From assembly GCA_030606505.1 (NCBI GenBank), contig JAUWGI010000036.1, forward strand, positions 1 through 7,620: 7,620 bases of DNA. The letters are read 5' to 3'. This DNA comes from Deltaproteobacteria bacterium (lineage in GTDB: Bacteria; Chloroflexota; Dehalococcoidia; Dehalococcoidales; BS750m-G39). Within the stretch, counting starts at the first letter, position 1, and every line of letters begins with the position of its first letter. Both the position numbers and the translations under genes were made by a program. Shown in pieces: positions 6,117-7,620 of this stretch. The notes below the pieces were generated by a model. The model saw nothing but the letters and a program-made list of their open reading frames with translations. It did not search any database and had not been told where the DNA came from.

Positions 6117-7454
6117 CTATTTGTATACGCCGTATTCCTTGACGGTATCAACTATTGTCTTGAGATTCTCCCACTTGATCTTATCGAAGAAGGCCCCATT
6201 GGCCATGATATAGCCACCGCCCTTGCCGCAAATATCAATGAGCCTCTTGGTATGGTCTATGGCTTCCTGGGTGGTGCCTACGGCCAGCAAATCCATGGGC
6301 ATGTTGCCGGCGACGCAGGCAATGCCGTCCAGTGCTTTCTTGGCTTTGGGCATATCTGTTGTGTCGAACAACCACGCTGTCTTACCTTTAGGCAAGTCCC
6401 GGATAACCTCCAGACGCGAGTTATAGCCCCCCTCAGCCCAGATAAACGGAAACACTCCCTCATCAATTAGGCCCAGGATGACCTTTCTGAGGCTAGGCCA
6501 GTAGAATTTCTTGAACTGCTCATCGGAGAGGAAACCGTCAGCGCCCTTGTGCAGGGGCATGAAAATCAGGGGGCATCCGTTCTGTTTTGCCGCGCCTACC
6601 CCAATCTGAATAAACATTGGCGTTAGTATTTCCATGGCCGCGAGGAGCTTATCGGGCTGGCGGTACATATCCAGCATTATCCCCTTAGTTCCCCTGAGGG
6701 TATCGCCGATCACGTCAAAGGGTGCTTTGGTAGCGCCAACTTGGTGGGGGGGAAAGCCTAACGCTGGCATCTCGTGCTCGAAGCCACCCGCAACTTGTAT
6801 CCATTTCAGGGCTTCATCCCCGGCTTCCATAAGAGCCTGATAGGCGGCTTTAACGGGGGGCGTACCATAGGGAATAAAAGTAACGCTAGCTCCATATATT
6901 TCGGTCAGGCCGGCGAGAGGAGGGAGCGTAGCCAGGGGCTCCAGGGCTCCGAATACGCGAGATGGCCAGGTGTAGTAGAAGAAATACAACGGATTATGAA
7001 TAAAGGCATCATATTCATCCGCCTTCATGTATTCGCCTTCAATGCACTGGTAGGTGGTTTCCTTAGGGACCCCGTGACCGGGCCACTTGTATAGCTTGAA
7101 GTCGAGAATCTCGAGGAACTTTCCCGGGCTAGGCACAAAGGCGCCACCGTGCGTATCCGCCTGAAAGTCCAGGGAGAATTTTTTCCATGCCGGTGCGATT
7201 TTGTCATAGTTATACATGACATCGTAAGGGGTTAACCCGGAATAGTAAGCGGGGGCAAAGCTGGGCATCAGCATGACCGGCACCCTGTCCGGCTTTTTCT
7301 TGAGTTGGATGGCGTCCTTAAACCTGGTTGTCCTTTCTTTATATGCCTTCTCGGCTTCAGGACTGACAAACTCCACGCCCTCCGGCGACATCCACCTGGC
7401 AAACAGCGCCTCCTGCTTTTCATCCGATGACATGTCTTCCCATTGTTTTTCCAT
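6117..7454 (-). CDS. UroD-fold corrinoid methyltransferase-like protein, atypical active site
   Basis: This 445-residue protein belongs to the uroporphyrinogen decarboxylase superfamily that includes the MtaA, MtbA and CmuA methyltransferases. The C-terminal half (about 240-440) shows the UroD-type pattern: GTKGIMLDMYRQPDKL (255-270), DGFLSDEQFKKFYWPSL (306-322), SRLEVI (346-351), VAGNMP (381-386) and a GGGYIMANGA loop (412-421). It lacks the N-terminal heme-pathway signature of HemE, so it is not a heme enzyme. It also lacks the HxC zinc pair of MtaA/CmuA: the equivalent strand reads FIWAEGGYN (337-345), and the late Cys of the usual SGC loop is Ala421. I recall many environmental anaerobes having this subgroup, with unknown substrate. 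I chose the ATG at 7454 because GGAGG (7462-7466) lies 7 nt upstream; an upstream ATG at 7505 would add 17 residues and overlap the preceding gene. Methyl transfer is inferred from the adjacent corrinoid protein and activator genes. Confidence 0.85.
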   Translation of the reverse strand: MEKQWEDMSSDEKQEALFARWMSPEGVEFVSPEAEKAYKERTTRFKDAIQLKKKPDRVPVMLMPSFAPAYYSGLTPYDVMYNYDKIAPAWKKFSLDFQADTHGGAFVPSPGKFLEILDFKLYKWPGHGVPKETTYQCIEGEYMKADEYDAFIHNPLYFFYYTWPSRVFGALEPLATLPPLAGLTEIYGASVTFIPYGTPPVKAAYQALMEAGDEALKWIQVAGGFEHEMPALGFPPHQVGATKAPFDVIGDTLRGTKGIMLDMYRQPDKLLAAMEILTPMFIQIGVGAAKQNGCPLIFMPLHKGADGFLSDEQFKKFYWPSLRKVILGLIDEGVFPFIWAEGGYNSRLEVIRDLPKGKTAWLFDTTDMPKAKKALDGIACVAGNMPMDLLAVGTTQEAIDHTKRLIDICGKGGGYIMANGAFFDKIKWENLKTIVDTVKEYGVYK

Positions 7455-7461
7455 TTTATTG

Positions 7462-7466
7462 CCTCC
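7462..7466 (-). promoter_or_regulatory. Shine-Dalgarno sequence deciding the methyltransferase start
   Basis: The minus strand reads GGAGG here, 7 nt before the ATG at 7454. It supports this ATG over the in-frame ATG at 7505, which lies inside the upstream corrinoid-protein gene. Confidence 0.75.
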
Positions 7467-7489
7467 AAATTCTCTGCTGAGGATTATTA

Positions 7490-7620
7490 CTAGGCGCCAA
7501 CCCATTTCTTGGCCAGGGTAACTCCGGCCATGGCATCTTTACCGTAGGCATCAGCGCCGGTGTACTTCTTTATCTCATCGCTCATCTGACCACCACCAAT
7601 CATGATCTTTACCTTGTCCC
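7490..7620 (-). CDS. corrinoid (B12-binding) protein, C-terminal end only
   Basis: The last 42 codons of a minus-strand gene are present, ending in TAG at 7490-7492; the rest lies beyond the right edge. The visible residues include KVKIMIGGGQMSDEIK, then YTGADAYGKDAMAGVTLAKKW. This is the typical end of the Rossmann-like cobalamin-binding domain in methyltransferase corrinoid proteins (MtaC/MtbC/MttC type), where a VMIGG strand precedes GAD-Y-x-x-DA and a final helix. The cobalt-ligating DxHxxG motif would lie upstream, outside the window. It is the first visible gene of the operon, 35 nt before the methyltransferase-like gene, and should be the methyl carrier of the system. Confidence 0.85.
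   Translation of the reverse strand, partial: DKVKIMIGGGQMSDEIKKYTGADAYGKDAMAGVTLAKKWVGA

Noticed and set aside
6117..7505. Reading the UroD-fold gene as hemE or with the start at 7505
   Set aside because: The N-terminal HemE signature is missing and the neighbours are corrinoid genes, not heme genes. The ATG at 7505 overlaps the corrinoid-protein gene and has no good Shine-Dalgarno, unlike the ATG at 7454.
1..7620. tRNA, rRNA, CRISPR array, transposase, cobalamin riboswitch
   Set aside because: I found no cloverleaf, array of spaced repeats, transposase frame or B12-box-like leader. A cobalamin riboswitch, if present, would lie upstream of the operon beyond the right edge.

Overview
The window looks like a chromosomal piece of a moderately GC-rich anaerobic bacterium that uses corrinoid-dependent methyl transfer. 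The combination of genes (a corrinoid protein, a uroporphyrinogen-decarboxylase-type methyltransferase, a MetH-activation-like protein and an ATP-driven corrinoid reductive activator) is typical of acetogens, syntrophs, sulfate reducers and Dehalococcoidia-type Chloroflexota. I lean towards Dehalococcoidia-like Chloroflexota or a related subsurface anaerobe, but this is an inference from gene style and not a sequence match.

Layout. Positions 1-248 are intergenic. They hold a strong G-quadruplex-type motif on the minus strand, a clear hairpin-plus-T-tract terminator, a second perfect C/G-rich palindrome that overlaps a G-quadruplex-type motif on the plus strand, an AT-rich stretch with repeated octamers and a candidate promoter, and a near-perfect Shine-Dalgarno sequence. 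Positions 249-2678 (+) encode an 809-residue LonH/YcbZ-type ATP-dependent protease. Its 3' end converges, with only 18 bp between stop codons, on a five-gene minus-strand cluster covering the rest of the window.

The minus-strand cluster, in transcription order (right to left), is: the C-terminal end of a corrinoid protein (cut by the window edge), a UroD-fold methyltransferase-like protein (445 aa), a free-standing MetH-activation-like protein (238 aa) with a Cys cluster, a ferredoxin-ASKHA corrinoid activator of the RACo type (620 aa), and a tandem-domain rhodanese (278 aa). The spacings are 35 nt, 21 nt, a 14-nt overlap and a 4-nt ATGA overlap, so this is almost certainly one operon whose promoter lies beyond the right edge.

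Working model: the UroD-fold protein moves a methyl group from an unknown donor to (or from) the corrinoid protein. The RACo-like protein uses ATP and its [2Fe-2S] cluster to rescue the inactive Co(II) state. The MetH-activation-like protein probably helps in corrinoid reactivation or handling. The role of the rhodanese is the open question; it could supply sulfur or make the system part of sulfur-methyl metabolism. The most notable point is that the UroD-fold protein appears to lack the His-X-Cys...Cys zinc site of the classic MtaA/CmuA methyltransferases, so its chemistry may be different.
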